Notes: generated from the sequence alone by a model not told the origin. 64,000 bases of DNA from Petunia secreta (GCA_029990175.1 JARKIP010000010.1:47610001-47674000), one strand, 5' to 3'; shown: positions 31,831 through 41,689, numbered from the stretch's first letter. Numbers and translations: made by a program.

Positions 31831-32961
31831 AATAGGACATCATATATATTTTAGTTTGCAGACACTACTATAATAGGCCCATCCACATTAGAATTGGATA
31901 TACACATATATTTTATTTTATTTGAAGGCACTACTATTTAGGCTAGTCCACCGTAGAATTGGACATACATGTATATTTTGTTTTGCAGAAATTATTACAA
32001 TAAGGCGGTCTATCAAAGGCAATAAACTGGGACAGAAGTTTTGAGGATTCCAAAAAATGCAAGTCAACACTGGGGCAGAATTTTGAGGTTACTCACAGGC
32101 CTGAGAAGAAGCAATGACAGGATTGCATTGCAGCAAAGAACGGCACAAGTTTCAAGGAGGATGCACAAATCAACCCTCCCCTCTCCCTACAACTCATAAA
32201 TCTTTCTTTGAGTGCAGGCACAGAATACTAATTACAAAATCAAACACGACAACGTATGGGGCAACACTACAAGACACTCTTCGACTTTCAACAATCCCTT
32301 TGAGCCCTTCCTCACGCCCTCATACTCGCTTTCAAAATCAATTCCCTATACGGAAATCGTGCAATCACAAAATTTATAATACATATTATGCACCATTCTA
32401 AAACTCCATTAAAAAGCTTTGTCCCTTGATTATGCTTTTGCTATTTCCTCAAGTCATTTATCCCGCTCAAATCAAAACCTCTCTTACGCAAACAAGTAAT
32501 GTGCCTAATCCTATATAAAGAAGACAGTCTGCATTCTTTCGGATTGGTGCTTACCTTGTGAGAATCTTGCCTGTTTGTTAATTGTGCGTGTCTTCGTGCC
32601 TGATCGTGTTCATCTATTTGAATAGTGTGAACTCACCGTGCTTACTCTTCAATATGTCATCAAGACTCAAAGCACACACCAATCTGAACTTTTTATACTT
32701 GGACAAATTAACTCTTGACACCTAAATCATGCGTCATATGCATCTCGCACAGGCAACATACCATTCTAGAACTTCACACGGTCTGATTTTCGTGCAATCC
32801 GAGATATGTAGACAACTCGGAGACCGGGGTTCGGCCGAAACACCTCAAAACTCTTATTTTCCTTACCAGCATTTTGCCTGCCCGTCGTGACAAAATTGAT
32901 TACCCCGTCAACTTTCTTTGCCCGAAGAATCTTTTATCATCCCCGGGCAAAGAGGGGCAGC
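31831..32961 (+). other. 3' untranslated region and polypurine tract of the Ogre-like element
   Basis: No gene is supported (ORFs at 32114-32401 and 32874-33056 show no family features). A degraded third copy of the recurring motif is at 32768-32836 (GAGATATGTAGACAACTCGG, GGGGTTCGGCC). The polypurine tract GGGCAAAGAGGGGCAGC ends at 32961, right before the 3' LTR. Confidence 0.7.
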
Positions 32962-33625
32962 TGTTGACACCCAATTTTGTCCCTCCATTTTCAGAATTGG
33001 TTGTATTTAGCTTAAAAGTGCATATTAAAATTTTCACACAAAATTGCATTAGATAGCATACATTTACGTGTGTAACACCTATCCTTAATTCCCTATTTAT
33101 ACAATATTTACTTAATTTATGAATATATTACATAATTGCAGCATTTAGGTCATTTTCAAAATACTTTTACACTTTGATGACTATTTGCACAATTAATCAC
33201 CTTGTTTGAACTCATCTATAATTATCTATCTTAAGAGAAATTTTATCAAAATTATTAGCATACTTTTTCACATAATTTACTAATTATTTTCTTATTTTTT
33301 ATTAATATTTTAAGCTAAATAATACAGCCTATTATTCACTTAATTTACTATTTTCACACCCACCCATCTTCCATATACACATATAAACTCACACGCCTGC
33401 ATATACACACACACGCACGCGTCTATGTGGCGATATCCTAGCCTTCCGTTCTATTTATCCTATGGTCCTAATTTATTCTAACCTTTTAATTACATACACT
33501 TACCCCAACTTTCCAAAACCCTAGCTAATTTTCTACTCTCCCCTTTCCATTTACACAGCCACCACCCCATGCTACTTCCTCTCCTTCACCGTTGCTCCGC
33601 CAATCCCGTCACTCCATCGGTTACG

Positions 33626-33683
<58 letters not shown>

Positions 33684-34233
33684 TGATGGAATGAATCAAG
33701 GATCCTTCTTAAATCTTTCAAGCATGGTACTACATCAATTTGGAAGAATCAAGCACTATCTCGCATACACAAGGCAAAGATTCGACAAATTCAAACTCGG
33801 ACCATTACAAGACAATTATGGCAATGTTCATGAAAGGTGCAAATTAAGAGGATTCGGGTTTTAGCTACTCTTTAGTTGGAATTACACCTTTAGACTATAA
33901 TTTTGTTTGCATTTTTTCTTATGGCTTTTGACATAAGTTTACTTGAAATATTTTGTTTAGCTCATAATCCCAAAACTTGAATCCGGTCGGGAACCACTCT
34001 AGTGGAACTTGGGAAGTGTCTAATACCTTCTCCCCGAATCACAAGGATTTCTTACCCATAGAATCTCTTAGAAAACATTTACCAGAAGTTATTTTAGAAA
34101 TTTAGACGCTTTAGGTGACCTAATACGCCTTAAATAAATTTATTAGGTGACGACGCCAAACTCATTCCAAACGAGTTACCTAGTCAAACCTGAACTTTAA
34201 ACTCGATTTGAAGCTCAAAAAAAGGGTGTGACA
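32962..34233 (+). repeat. 3' LTR of the Ogre-like element, internally deleted
   Basis: Starts TGTTGACACCCAATTTTGTCC and ends GGTGTGACA. Relative to the 5' LTR it lacks about 2.68 kb. The junction at about 33857 (GGATTCGGGTTTTAGC) joins what in the 5' LTR are 20698 (ATCCGGGTACAAA) and 23380 (TTTGGGTTTTAGC). It also carries a longer CT run (33632-33680). Confidence 0.9.
33632..33680. repeat. CT microsatellite, about 24 repeats
   Basis: An uninterrupted CT tract in the 3' LTR. The same place in the 5' LTR (20504-20519) has about 8 repeats, so it changed length after insertion. Confidence 0.95.
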
Positions 34234-34238
34234 GCACG

Positions 34239-34646
34239 TTCAACTCTTGTTGATCAGCCGTATGGCCTATAGTTTAAAGTCATTGTCCGTATTGAAAGTC
34301 GAAGGGATGATATGATGAGGTTCGAGTTCTTGTTAAAAGGGAATTTTCTTCCTTTTCCTTGACCCCAAGGGTTCAGCCTCGGCATCATGCCCCCCTCCTC
34401 GGTGCTGGGCATTTCAACACCGGTCTTTGTGGTGACGCCAACCTCATCATCCTCAGCATCGATGTCATCACCTTCAACGGCATCATACTCAATGTCATCA
34501 TCTTCAATACCATCATCACCTCCTTCGACGATTTTATCGCGACCGGCGGTCTGCATGCGCGGCCTCAGATCACTCACCTGCGACGATACTTCTTCATCGC
34601 CTTCCACTGATGTGATGATGTTCAGAGGTTGGGGTACATTCACCAA
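34239..34646 (-). pseudogene. antisense ORF of the Tat element, upstream half
   Basis: Minus-strand frame reading VNVPQPLNIITSVEGDEE, then a strongly acidic stretch (GIEDDDIEYDAVEGDDIDAEDDE) and a basic one. Beyond the Ogre-like insertion (TSD at 34234-34238) the frame joins that of 19793-19169 to give TADQQELNVPVQTT. The true start is unclear: the listed first codon is not ATG and the frame stays open a little further right. Together the halves make one antisense protein of about 330 residues or more, interrupted by the insertion. Confidence 0.65.
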
Positions 34647-35045
34647 CTCTGAGCGGAATTTGTTGCAGACATCGTGATTATCAACTGGAAATTTTTTTAT
34701 TCTGAAGAAAGAATGAAAGAAGAATAGATGGAAGATCTAATCTCAAAGGATTTAATCTCAGAGAAGCTTTACTGTTGCTTCAAAGATTTTGGTGAGGGAG
34801 AAAGTGATCAAGTGGAAGTATTTATAGGCAAAGAGTCATCACTGCTCAAATGTTGGGAAGAGCAAACGAAAAGGCGTGACTGTTCGAAGCTAATCAACGG
34901 TCACCACATAAGCCGCAGCGGGAAAATGAAGTGATTGAATCATTTTTAAAATCCTTGGCGTACATTTCTCCGCGCCATTCTCCCGCTCAAATTCAGTCCA
35001 CTCCTCGGTAAATCTGGCACTTGCCCGAGGAGTGGGGTGACTATC
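34647..35045 (+). other. 3' internal end and polypurine tract of the Tat-lineage element
   Basis: No further gene. The purine tract GAGGAGTGGGGTGA (about 35027-35040) lies just before the 3' LTR. Confidence 0.6.
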
Positions 35046-35607
35046 TGTATTAGGCAAAGATTGGCTCGCGTATATGATACCTCGGGCATCTAATTCGAAG
35101 CGCACCAGGGGATGTCCGTAAGCCAGAGTCCAAGGCAGGCAACAAGATCGCCAAAGTCATTGACTGAAGTAACAGCCTATGGCACACCTCGGTGAACGGC
35201 CACCTCTATGAACGATCACCATGGTCGATTAGCCAGCTCATATCCACGGGGTCGATTGCTTGAGCCTCGGTGGATCGCCCAACTTCAGTGAGAAAACCGC
35301 CCACGATCTCAGCACATTAACTCCATTTCTAAAGATGTGCAACGTGGGTAAAGCAGTGGACGAACATGGGGAAGATAGCTAGTATTCACCTGTCTATAAA
35401 TAGCATTTCATTTCATGTTGTAAGCATCCAGAAATATATACCAAAACTCTGCCAAAATTTGTACTGATTATTGATATTGGAATTCAAGTCTTTATTGTTC
35501 ACTTATTTGCTCAGTTTCGTTGTTTCATTTCAACTTTAATACTTGGCATTATTTGTAAAATCACTCTAAATTCGATTTGTTACCCTAAACCGATTTAGGC
35601 CAATACA
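35046..35607 (+). repeat. 3' LTR of the Tat-lineage gypsy element
   Basis: Direct repeat of 8806-9368. Begins TGTATTAGGC and ends CCAATACA. TATA box TCTATAAATA at 35393-35402. Followed by the target duplication GAAAA. Confidence 0.93.
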
Positions 35608-35612
35608 GAAAA

Positions 35613-36134
35613 TGACATATGGAACTTAAGAGCATGCCAATAAGTTTCAAATATCTGTTACGTCCGTCTAAAGGTGGAAAAGTAGTTGTCGTTTATGGTC
35701 TCTAGGCGATAGACCTAGTAAAATTTGACGCAAGAAATCCCAAATACATGCATGTAATATGTCAACTCTTTACCAAGCTTACTACTCCTACAATTCAGCA
35801 TTCATACCGCTTTACCACATTCGTGTAGTGTTTTACACAAATGATCAAATACTATATGTTGATTAAACACGAAAATGAGGACCAATGGCAAGTTATATAT
35901 CCATTGACTAGCTAGACAGGCTACGTAATTTGTCTATTGTGTATACCAAAATGTTTGTTACACATGAGCATGTATCTATGAAGGAATGATTTCAAAATTG
36001 TCAGACGATGTACATATATAGCCATGTATGAATTTAACTTCTTTACACTATCAGTGTATAAAAGTTAAATCCTTCATGTGTCTGTGCAACCCAGTGCAAA
36101 CTTAAAAAGTATCCGACCTGCGAAGCTTATAATG
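35613..36134. other. intergenic, likely 3' flank of the peptide gene
   Basis: No gene is seen. AT-rich sequence downstream of the minus-strand peptide gene; part may be its 3' UTR. Confidence 0.4.
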
Positions 36135-36413
36135 TCAATTGCCAATGCCAGGGCTAGGAACTGATCGATCAACATTGCCACCATCAAACTGTTGCATTGC
36201 AACAACCTTGGCATGGCCTCTTTTACTTGGGGAAGAAGGCGCGACAGTGCCTTTCGGTAGGGAACTCCATAGTACACTATTGGCTTCTCGAGAATGATCA
36301 ATCTTCTTCTCCTCCATGATTTTATTCAACATCTTTCTTGCTTCAAAGCGCGAACCATAACATGAGACAAGCAGAACAATTAAAGTAAGTGAAACGATGC
36401 TGCAACGAACCAT
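36135..36413 (-). CDS. secreted peptide precursor, IDA-like/PIP-like
   Basis: A 92-aa protein from the ATG at 36411-36413 (MVRCSIVSLTLIVLLVSCYG). An 8-codon extension upstream has no ATG. Residues about 4-20 form a signal peptide, cleaved near CYGS. A charged variable region follows. Residues 51-68, SLPKGTVAPSSPSKRGHA, match the IDA/IDA-like pattern (LPKG...P-S-x-PSKR-H/N), whose processed peptides are recognised by HAESA-type receptors and control abscission and cell separation. The last residues, SVPSPGIGN, resemble the S-G-P-S-P-x-G-H core of PAMP-induced peptides (PIP/PIPL), a related family. Both motifs on one precursor suggest an IDL6/7-like or PIPL member. The product should be secreted and proteolytically matured. 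No intron. A TATA box lies 131 bases upstream. Confidence 0.75.
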   Translation of the reverse strand: MVRCSIVSLTLIVLLVSCYGSRFEARKMLNKIMEEKKIDHSREANSVLWSSLPKGTVAPSSPSKRGHAKVVAMQQFDGGNVDRSVPSPGIGN

Positions 36414-36543
36414 TGGTAATATATAAAACCAGAGCAATAGACTGATTGACTTTGATAGTAATAAGTTGTGGAAAATGGAGACTTTGATAAGATGGAAAAG
36501 TACAAGTGGTGGAATAAAGGAGAGTGGCAGGAAAGGAGGGGAA

Positions 36544-36550
36544 TTTATAG
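36544..36550 (-). promoter_or_regulatory. TATA box of the peptide gene
   Basis: TTTATAG on the plus strand, CTATAAA on the minus strand, about 131 bases upstream of the ATG. This leaves a plausible 5' UTR of about 100 bases. Confidence 0.55.
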
Positions 36551-36649
36551 GAAGAGCAGAGTAGTAGGAAAGAGAGAGGTGTGTGGGTCAAGTTAGTTGG
36601 GCTACGTCAAGATCACACAATGGTTTCAAATCTTAAAAAAGGGGTATCT

Positions 36650-37750
36650 TTCATATGTTTTGTACAAGTGTCTATAGAAATGCCCTGTGGAAGTTGGGTA
36701 GGTATGGATGAACTAAGCTGCCGCCCGCCGGCTTTTGCTGTTTCTGAGTTCAAAAGTACAGTACTTTGTCCCTTTTTGATTTGGATTCAGTTTAAATTCC
36801 TATAATCTTGGTTTTGCAAATTGTGTTGTCATAAATTTGCTCTCTCATTAGTTCAAAAGTATGGTGTATGATATGAGAGAGAGTGAAAGAGGGCTCGGGG
36901 CCAGGGCAGGAGGTACATGTATTGAAGGAATTCAAATTGAATTTCAAACACTAATCATACTGTGCAAATAGGTAACGTTAATTACTTTTGTGTCTGTATG
37001 AATAGTTGAATCCCTTTGTCAAATGGGGAAGTTTCTACCAAAGTAGCAAAATTAGCTAAAAATTAAGTTTGAATCTCTTTCGTAATTTATTTGAATCCTC
37101 TTGTTCGAATTCCTGATCCTGTCACTGTGTCGGAGAGTCCAGGAAATGCTGAAATTATACGTAGGTCACATATCATATACAATGACTTCTTGTGTGCACG
37201 CAAATGTACTGGTCCATTTTTTTCTTGCATTTACTTCCACTATTAGAGGCTAAACGCTTGGAGTTCATGCTGCTTTGACAGAGATTGACTCTGACTATTT
37301 TACCAAAAGAGTACATCAAAAGAAAGGAAACCGAAAACAACAAATAACGTGGAAATGACCAAAACTCTTCAACAGGAATTACTTAGCAAGTAGAGTTTTG
37401 CCAACTTTAGGTTTAAACTTAGACGTCAGAACAGACCACACTTAAAATACTGTTTTGATTTCAAATCCCGGTGATTCTTCAATAAGCTCAAGAGTAATAG
37501 AGAGACTCACATTTCCTGCGCCCACCCCCGCCCCAAATGTGTTTTAGTAGTGAAGGCCAAGAGAGAATTTGTTTTAACCAGTTGGAAATAGTTCAATACA
37601 AACATATGAAGTGGTTGGTTAGAAAAATTGAGCATCTGAAGATAATTTGGAAGAAGAGACAAATGAAAAGGACTAAAGTAGGCAGCAGTGGACTTGATAA
37701 CCAAAAGAAAAGTCAATGACGTACTAAGCCAAGTTATAAAAGAAATCAAA
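36650..37750. repeat. right copy of the paralogous block (uninterrupted)
   Basis: Similar to 770-859 plus 6015-6630. At the place where the CACTA element sits in the left copy, this copy reads GCTGTTTCTGAGTTCAAAAG without interruption, an empty site. The block is upstream of the peptide gene (36135-36413) and may include its distal promoter. No gene inside. Confidence 0.7.
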
Positions 37751-38857
37751 TTAATAGAAAAGCACTATTTTAAGTACGAGTATCTTTTATGAGAGAGGTG
37801 GTTGACAGTACTTTACTATTCTATTGAAGACATCCTGCAAGGAAACAGACAATTCTAAATTCCTAATACTTGCATGCAGAGTGTAGATTCGATCGGCATT
37901 AATTAATTTATGCACCTCAGCTAAAAAGTCATGCTCTGGATAAGTTATTTTAATTTAATGAACGGATCTGCCAATGATATGCAAAACTGATATCTTGCAT
38001 ATTGATAAGCACGGGGGACAGATATGTGAATTATACCTATTATTTAAGGAAAAATTGGATATTTTGGAAGAGCATCTTTTCTTGATCAGGTGATGGCTAT
38101 TTGGTTTCCATGCAAATGTTCGTCGCATATTTAAGAACCATACTTAATAATATGTGGATCAGTGTTCTTAGATTAAGTACCTGGCTGTCTACTGCTCCAG
38201 ACCTGCCTTTTGGCTACTTATGCATGATGATACCAGTAGAGTTAAATTATCAAATGGAATCGCATACTCACTTTCCTAGATACCAGTATGCCAGAAGTGA
38301 ATCTACTTCTTCCTGCCTCAGAAGTCAGACCTAAACGTAAATAAAACTCAAGGCAGAAGTGAAGATCAACAAAGCTGAAATTGCTTTAACTAGAGTAAGC
38401 AAAAACAGCACTGCGAAGTGTAAGATGTGCGATAAATTGAAACCAATATGTTCCCATCTCATTGCATTTTTCCTTCACATGACTAAGATAGACTTCTTAT
38501 AGCGCTTACAGCATTTGGCTGACATGCATACAAAATTCAAATAAAAGTATATTGTTGCTTGTGAGACAAAATACAAAGAGTAAGAAGAATGTTAATCTAG
38601 CACACTTGGACCAAGTTTGTTTGTCCCTCATTTGAATCCATAGTTCCTGTTAAAATGCTCCAGATCCCTCCCACTTTATTTAAATGATTATCAATATGTG
38701 CACTTCAATCTCATTCTGCATTTTCCTATTGCAACAACACTACAAAAGAAACGCAGAAACGTATGATGTATCAAAGCAGGTAACAGATTGCAGGGAACGA
38801 ACTTTAGATTCCGGAGGGAAACATGGTTTAGATGGACAGAGAACAGAGAAGCTTATT
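37751..38857. other. intergenic sequence
   Basis: No supported gene, RNA or element. Short ORFs (for example 38101-38334) show no family features. Confidence 0.4.
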
Positions 38858-38868
38858 TCAAGTACTCC

Positions 38869-38986
38869 TTTTTCTTTAAAAAAAAATAATAATAATAATT
38901 GCATAGGGAAGGGGGCATGGGGATTCAAACCCCCACAACAGGGTGGAAGTTTGGGATGTTCACCGTTGGAGCAACCCTGAATCCCC
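38869..38986 (-). mobile_element. SINE, minus orientation
   Basis: About 118 bp, read on the minus strand. A box-B-like GGTTTGAATCC (consensus GGTTCGAATCC) is preceded by GGGTTGCTCCAACGGTGAAC in the box A region. It ends in (ATT)n followed by a T/A-rich tail. It is flanked by TCAAGTACTCC (38858-38868) and TCAAGGACTCC (38987-38997), an 11-bp duplication with one difference. Family not identified with certainty. Confidence 0.7.
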
Positions 38987-38997
38987 TCAAGGACTCC

Positions 38998-39797
38998 ATT
39001 AATTTGATCTGTAAACTACTGCCCAATAAAACAAGCTGTAATAGCAATTACCTCCTATGACGTCCAGAAGTCTACAAGTGCAAGTTCCATATTGACCACT
39101 TGCTTAAAGTCCTTCTTTTTACTTCTCTCTTTTTTTTTCTAAGTAATGTGTATGAGGTATTATGCATCTCAAAAGATAATTTGCATCTCTGCTATATCAA
39201 AACTTTCTCCTGCAAACAATTCCATTCGTCAGCTTAGGGAGCTTAAGCAGATGATGCTCAGTTAAGGATGTGATCTTCCAGATATTAGATTGCCTTCTAG
39301 TCATGGCTTATTTGCTAATCTTAAGCGGCGTAAAGAAAATCTCATTGGGTTGTTGTATATGAAAGGCAGAAAGAATAATTTTTGACAGCAATAGACTTCT
39401 CATACAATAAGGATAGATTCTTAGATGGCCAATATTCCCCCGGAAAAACAGATTTCAAGACCAGCAAAGTAAATAGGACTAATTTTAAGTTTTTGCAGCC
39501 TTTGGTAGATCAAATTTAGGGGAAAAGAATCTGGACCATTATAGCCTTATGCATCCAGATATGGGCTAAAATTAAGAAACAAGCTCCATAGCTTGTAAGA
39601 CCATAGTCTTAAAGTACCATACACCCATGGATAAAAGATTATGGAGAAAAGAAAAGAAGACATGCTTATGGCTTTAAAAAAAAGTAATCTTACGCATTGT
39701 GATAAGTCAAAGCTGTTTGGACGCTGACAAGATGACATTTGGAGTTATATGTCTGCATATCTAGAAGGTGAGATTAACAATTACAAGGGGAACTTGT
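38998..39797. other. intergenic, 3' flank of the PPR gene
   Basis: No supported gene. The part nearest 39797 may be the 3' UTR of the PPR gene. Confidence 0.4.
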
Positions 39798-41183
39798 TTA
39801 CTCCATCTTTAGCATTCCCACGAGACCAAATGCATTAGACAAGTTATCTTGTTGGCACATCATGTAAATCATTATACTCCACACTTCTTTACTTATACAA
39901 TTTACAGAGGCCATGTTACTCAGAGCTCTCAGCAATGATTCATTATCTCCTTCTTGAATTAGCCCGTGGAATAATCCATTTAAGCTTGTATCATGAGGAA
40001 TATATCCTCTGAAAACCATCTCATCCAAAATAACTGCAGCCTCCTTGAACCGCATCATTTTACAGAACCCATCAAAATATATCCTATAACTAACCACATC
40101 AGGTTTACAACCTCGTCTCGGCATATCATCCAAGAGTTCACTTGCTTCTCTCAATTTCCCATCATTACAAAGGCCGCGAATTATCACGTTGTAACTAACA
40201 ACATCAGGTTTACACCCCTTCCCTTCCATCTCATCCAGAACACAAAATGCAGAATCAAAATCTTTCTCCTGACAATACCCGTGTATTAATGCATTGAAAG
40301 TAACCGTATCACATTTGCAACCATTCATTTCCATTTCCGCTAACAAACCATGTACCTCTTCCTTTCGACCAACCTTGAAATATGCACTAATCAAAGTAGA
40401 GTAAACAGCTGAATCCAATTCCACTTTCTTCTTCAACATCTCCTCCTTCAACTTAATAGCTGAATTCAAATCATAGACCTTACAAAGTCCTTTAATCAAC
40501 GCAACACACACGAACGCATTAGGCTGCAACTTGAAATCTCTCTCCATTACATTTTTCATCCTAAACGCCTCGTCTAACTCTCCATTAACGCAAAGCCCAT
40601 TAATCAACGTCCCGAAAGTAACCACATTTGGCTGAACTCCTGTCTTTAGCATTTCATCAAACACTTGGCGTGCACTAACCAAATCGCCACACAAACAACT
40701 CGCATTAACCAATATATTATAAGTACAAACATCAGGGGTTGCATAATGATCAAAATTTCTCAGCACTTGAGTGAACTTTCGATATTCTTTACAAACTAGA
40801 AGTGTGTTCAATAAGCTATTTACAGATTTTATACTTCTTGGACAGCGAAAAGACGGTATTTCATTAAACAAATGAAGAGCCTTTTCGGGTAAACGGGCTC
40901 TTCCATAGTAAGAAATAACATTGCAGAAAATGATTTCTTTAGGAGAAATACGAGTGTCGTTTTTTAAGTTATTAATTATTTGTTCCATTTCGTTAAAGAG
41001 TTTGGCTCTGCCGAGTTTGCAAATGATGAGATCATAACAAAGGGGAGAATAACGAAAGGGTTGTTCAGTAGTTTGATGGGTGGGATTAGGATTGAGGAAG
41101 AGTTGAAGTGCCATTTTCGGATCTTTTTGTTGGCGAAGTAGAGACGAGAGCCTGAAAGGTGATATTTTTTGCACTTTCTCCAT
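39798..41183 (-). CDS. P-class PPR protein, At1g53330-like
   Basis: A 461-aa intronless ORF from ATG at 41181-41183 (MEKVQKISPFRLSSLLRQQK). From about residue 75 onward there is a run of eight or more roughly 35-residue pentatricopeptide repeats, such as CTYNILVNASCLCGDLVSAR, VTFGTLINGLCVNGELDEAF, VTFNALIHGYCQEKDFDSAF and VSYNVIIRGLCNDGKLREAS. The N-terminal SPFRLSSLLR...DP, FRYSPLCYDLIICKLG and RISPKEIIFCNVI stretches, and the late GCKPDVVSYRIYFDGFC-KEAAVILDEM, match my recollection of Arabidopsis At1g53330. P-class PPRs bind organellar RNA; the predicted location is mitochondrion or plastid, but the targeting peptide is not obvious. No E or DYW extension. The ORF is complete. Confidence 0.92.
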   Translation of the reverse strand: MEKVQKISPFRLSSLLRQQKDPKMALQLFLNPNPTHQTTEQPFRYSPLCYDLIICKLGRAKLFNEMEQIINNLKNDTRISPKEIIFCNVISYYGRARLPEKALHLFNEIPSFRCPRSIKSVNSLLNTLLVCKEYRKFTQVLRNFDHYATPDVCTYNILVNASCLCGDLVSARQVFDEMLKTGVQPNVVTFGTLINGLCVNGELDEAFRMKNVMERDFKLQPNAFVCVALIKGLCKVYDLNSAIKLKEEMLKKKVELDSAVYSTLISAYFKVGRKEEVHGLLAEMEMNGCKCDTVTFNALIHGYCQEKDFDSAFCVLDEMEGKGCKPDVVSYNVIIRGLCNDGKLREASELLDDMPRRGCKPDVVSYRIYFDGFCKMMRFKEAAVILDEMVFRGYIPHDTSLNGLFHGLIQEGDNESLLRALSNMASVNCISKEVWSIMIYMMCQQDNLSNAFGLVGMLKME

Positions 41184-41619
41184 TTTGGATTGTCACTGAA
41201 TTTTTTGAAGCTAACCTTAATGGGTTAGCATGCAGAAGCAAAGATGGGGGTTATTCAGAGTGATTTTGAGTGGAGGTGCATTTTTTATGTTTAGTGTTTA
41301 TGGTGTTGACTGTTGACCTTATTAAAATGACAACTTTAAAGTTTTTGGATTTAATTAACTTTAGCCCATGTTATATAATACAGAAAAAAAAAAAAAAAAA
41401 AAAAAAAACATAGCAGCCTTACCACTCTTCTTTCCGTTCTTGGTTTTCTTCCTCCTTTATACCCGCCTATTTCTCCCCTTTTTTTTCTCTTCTACTTCGA
41501 AGTTCCCAAAAAATTATCTAAAATCCACCATCGCATTTGTGATTGTTGAGAATATTTATGAAGAAGATTTGTAGTTTTTTTCTTTAAAAAATCTTAATAT
41601 TAGAGGGACTTTTGGTACT
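41184..41619. other. upstream region of the PPR gene
   Basis: Probable promoter and 5' UTR of the PPR gene (reading left from 41300). Contains an A25 run at 41384-41408. Nothing else recognised. Confidence 0.45.
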
Positions 41620-41689
41620 ACATTGCTTACTTTTGAGCTTACCCATTATTTCAAAGGAGATCTTTCATTTATTCAGCATCTGTTGGTAA

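Larger units (their letters stand above)
19794..34233 (+). mobile_element. Ogre-like Ty3-gypsy element (Tat lineage), pol-less derivative
   Basis: The 14,440-bp element begins TGTTGA and ends GTGACA, flanked by GCACG at 19789-19793 and 34234-34238. The 5' LTR is 3,945 bp and the 3' LTR only 1,272 bp, because about 2.68 kb is missing from the 3' copy. The primer-binding site TGGCGACTCCGCTGGGGA (23742-23759) is the Ogre type, reported as tRNA-Arg. An ORF1 (DUF7745-like) precedes gag, another Ogre hallmark. Two gag-like regions follow, then a minisatellite. I find no protease, RT, RNase H or integrase. It is inserted in the antisense ORF of the older gypsy element. Confidence 0.92.
8806..35607 (+). 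mobile_element. Ty3-gypsy element, Tat lineage, with two nested retroelements
   Basis: Two LTRs (8806-9368, 563 bp; 35046-35607, 562 bp) begin TGTATT and end ACA. They are flanked by the 5-bp duplication GAAAA at 8801-8805 and 35608-35612. By eye the LTRs differ at several percent of sites, so this is an old insertion. Removing the insertions at 13297-19064 and 19794-34238 leaves about 6.6 kb of its own sequence: gag, protease, RT, an inverted RNase H piece and an antisense ORF. No integrase is left. Gag, RT and the antisense ORF fit the Tat group. Confidence 0.93.

Noticed and set aside
38101..38334. 77-codon ORF
   Set aside because: No homologous motif, codon pattern unremarkable, intergenic.
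38880..38990. tRNA-like gene because of GGTTTGAATCC
   Set aside because: No cloverleaf can be built around it. The TSD and (ATT)n tail show a SINE.
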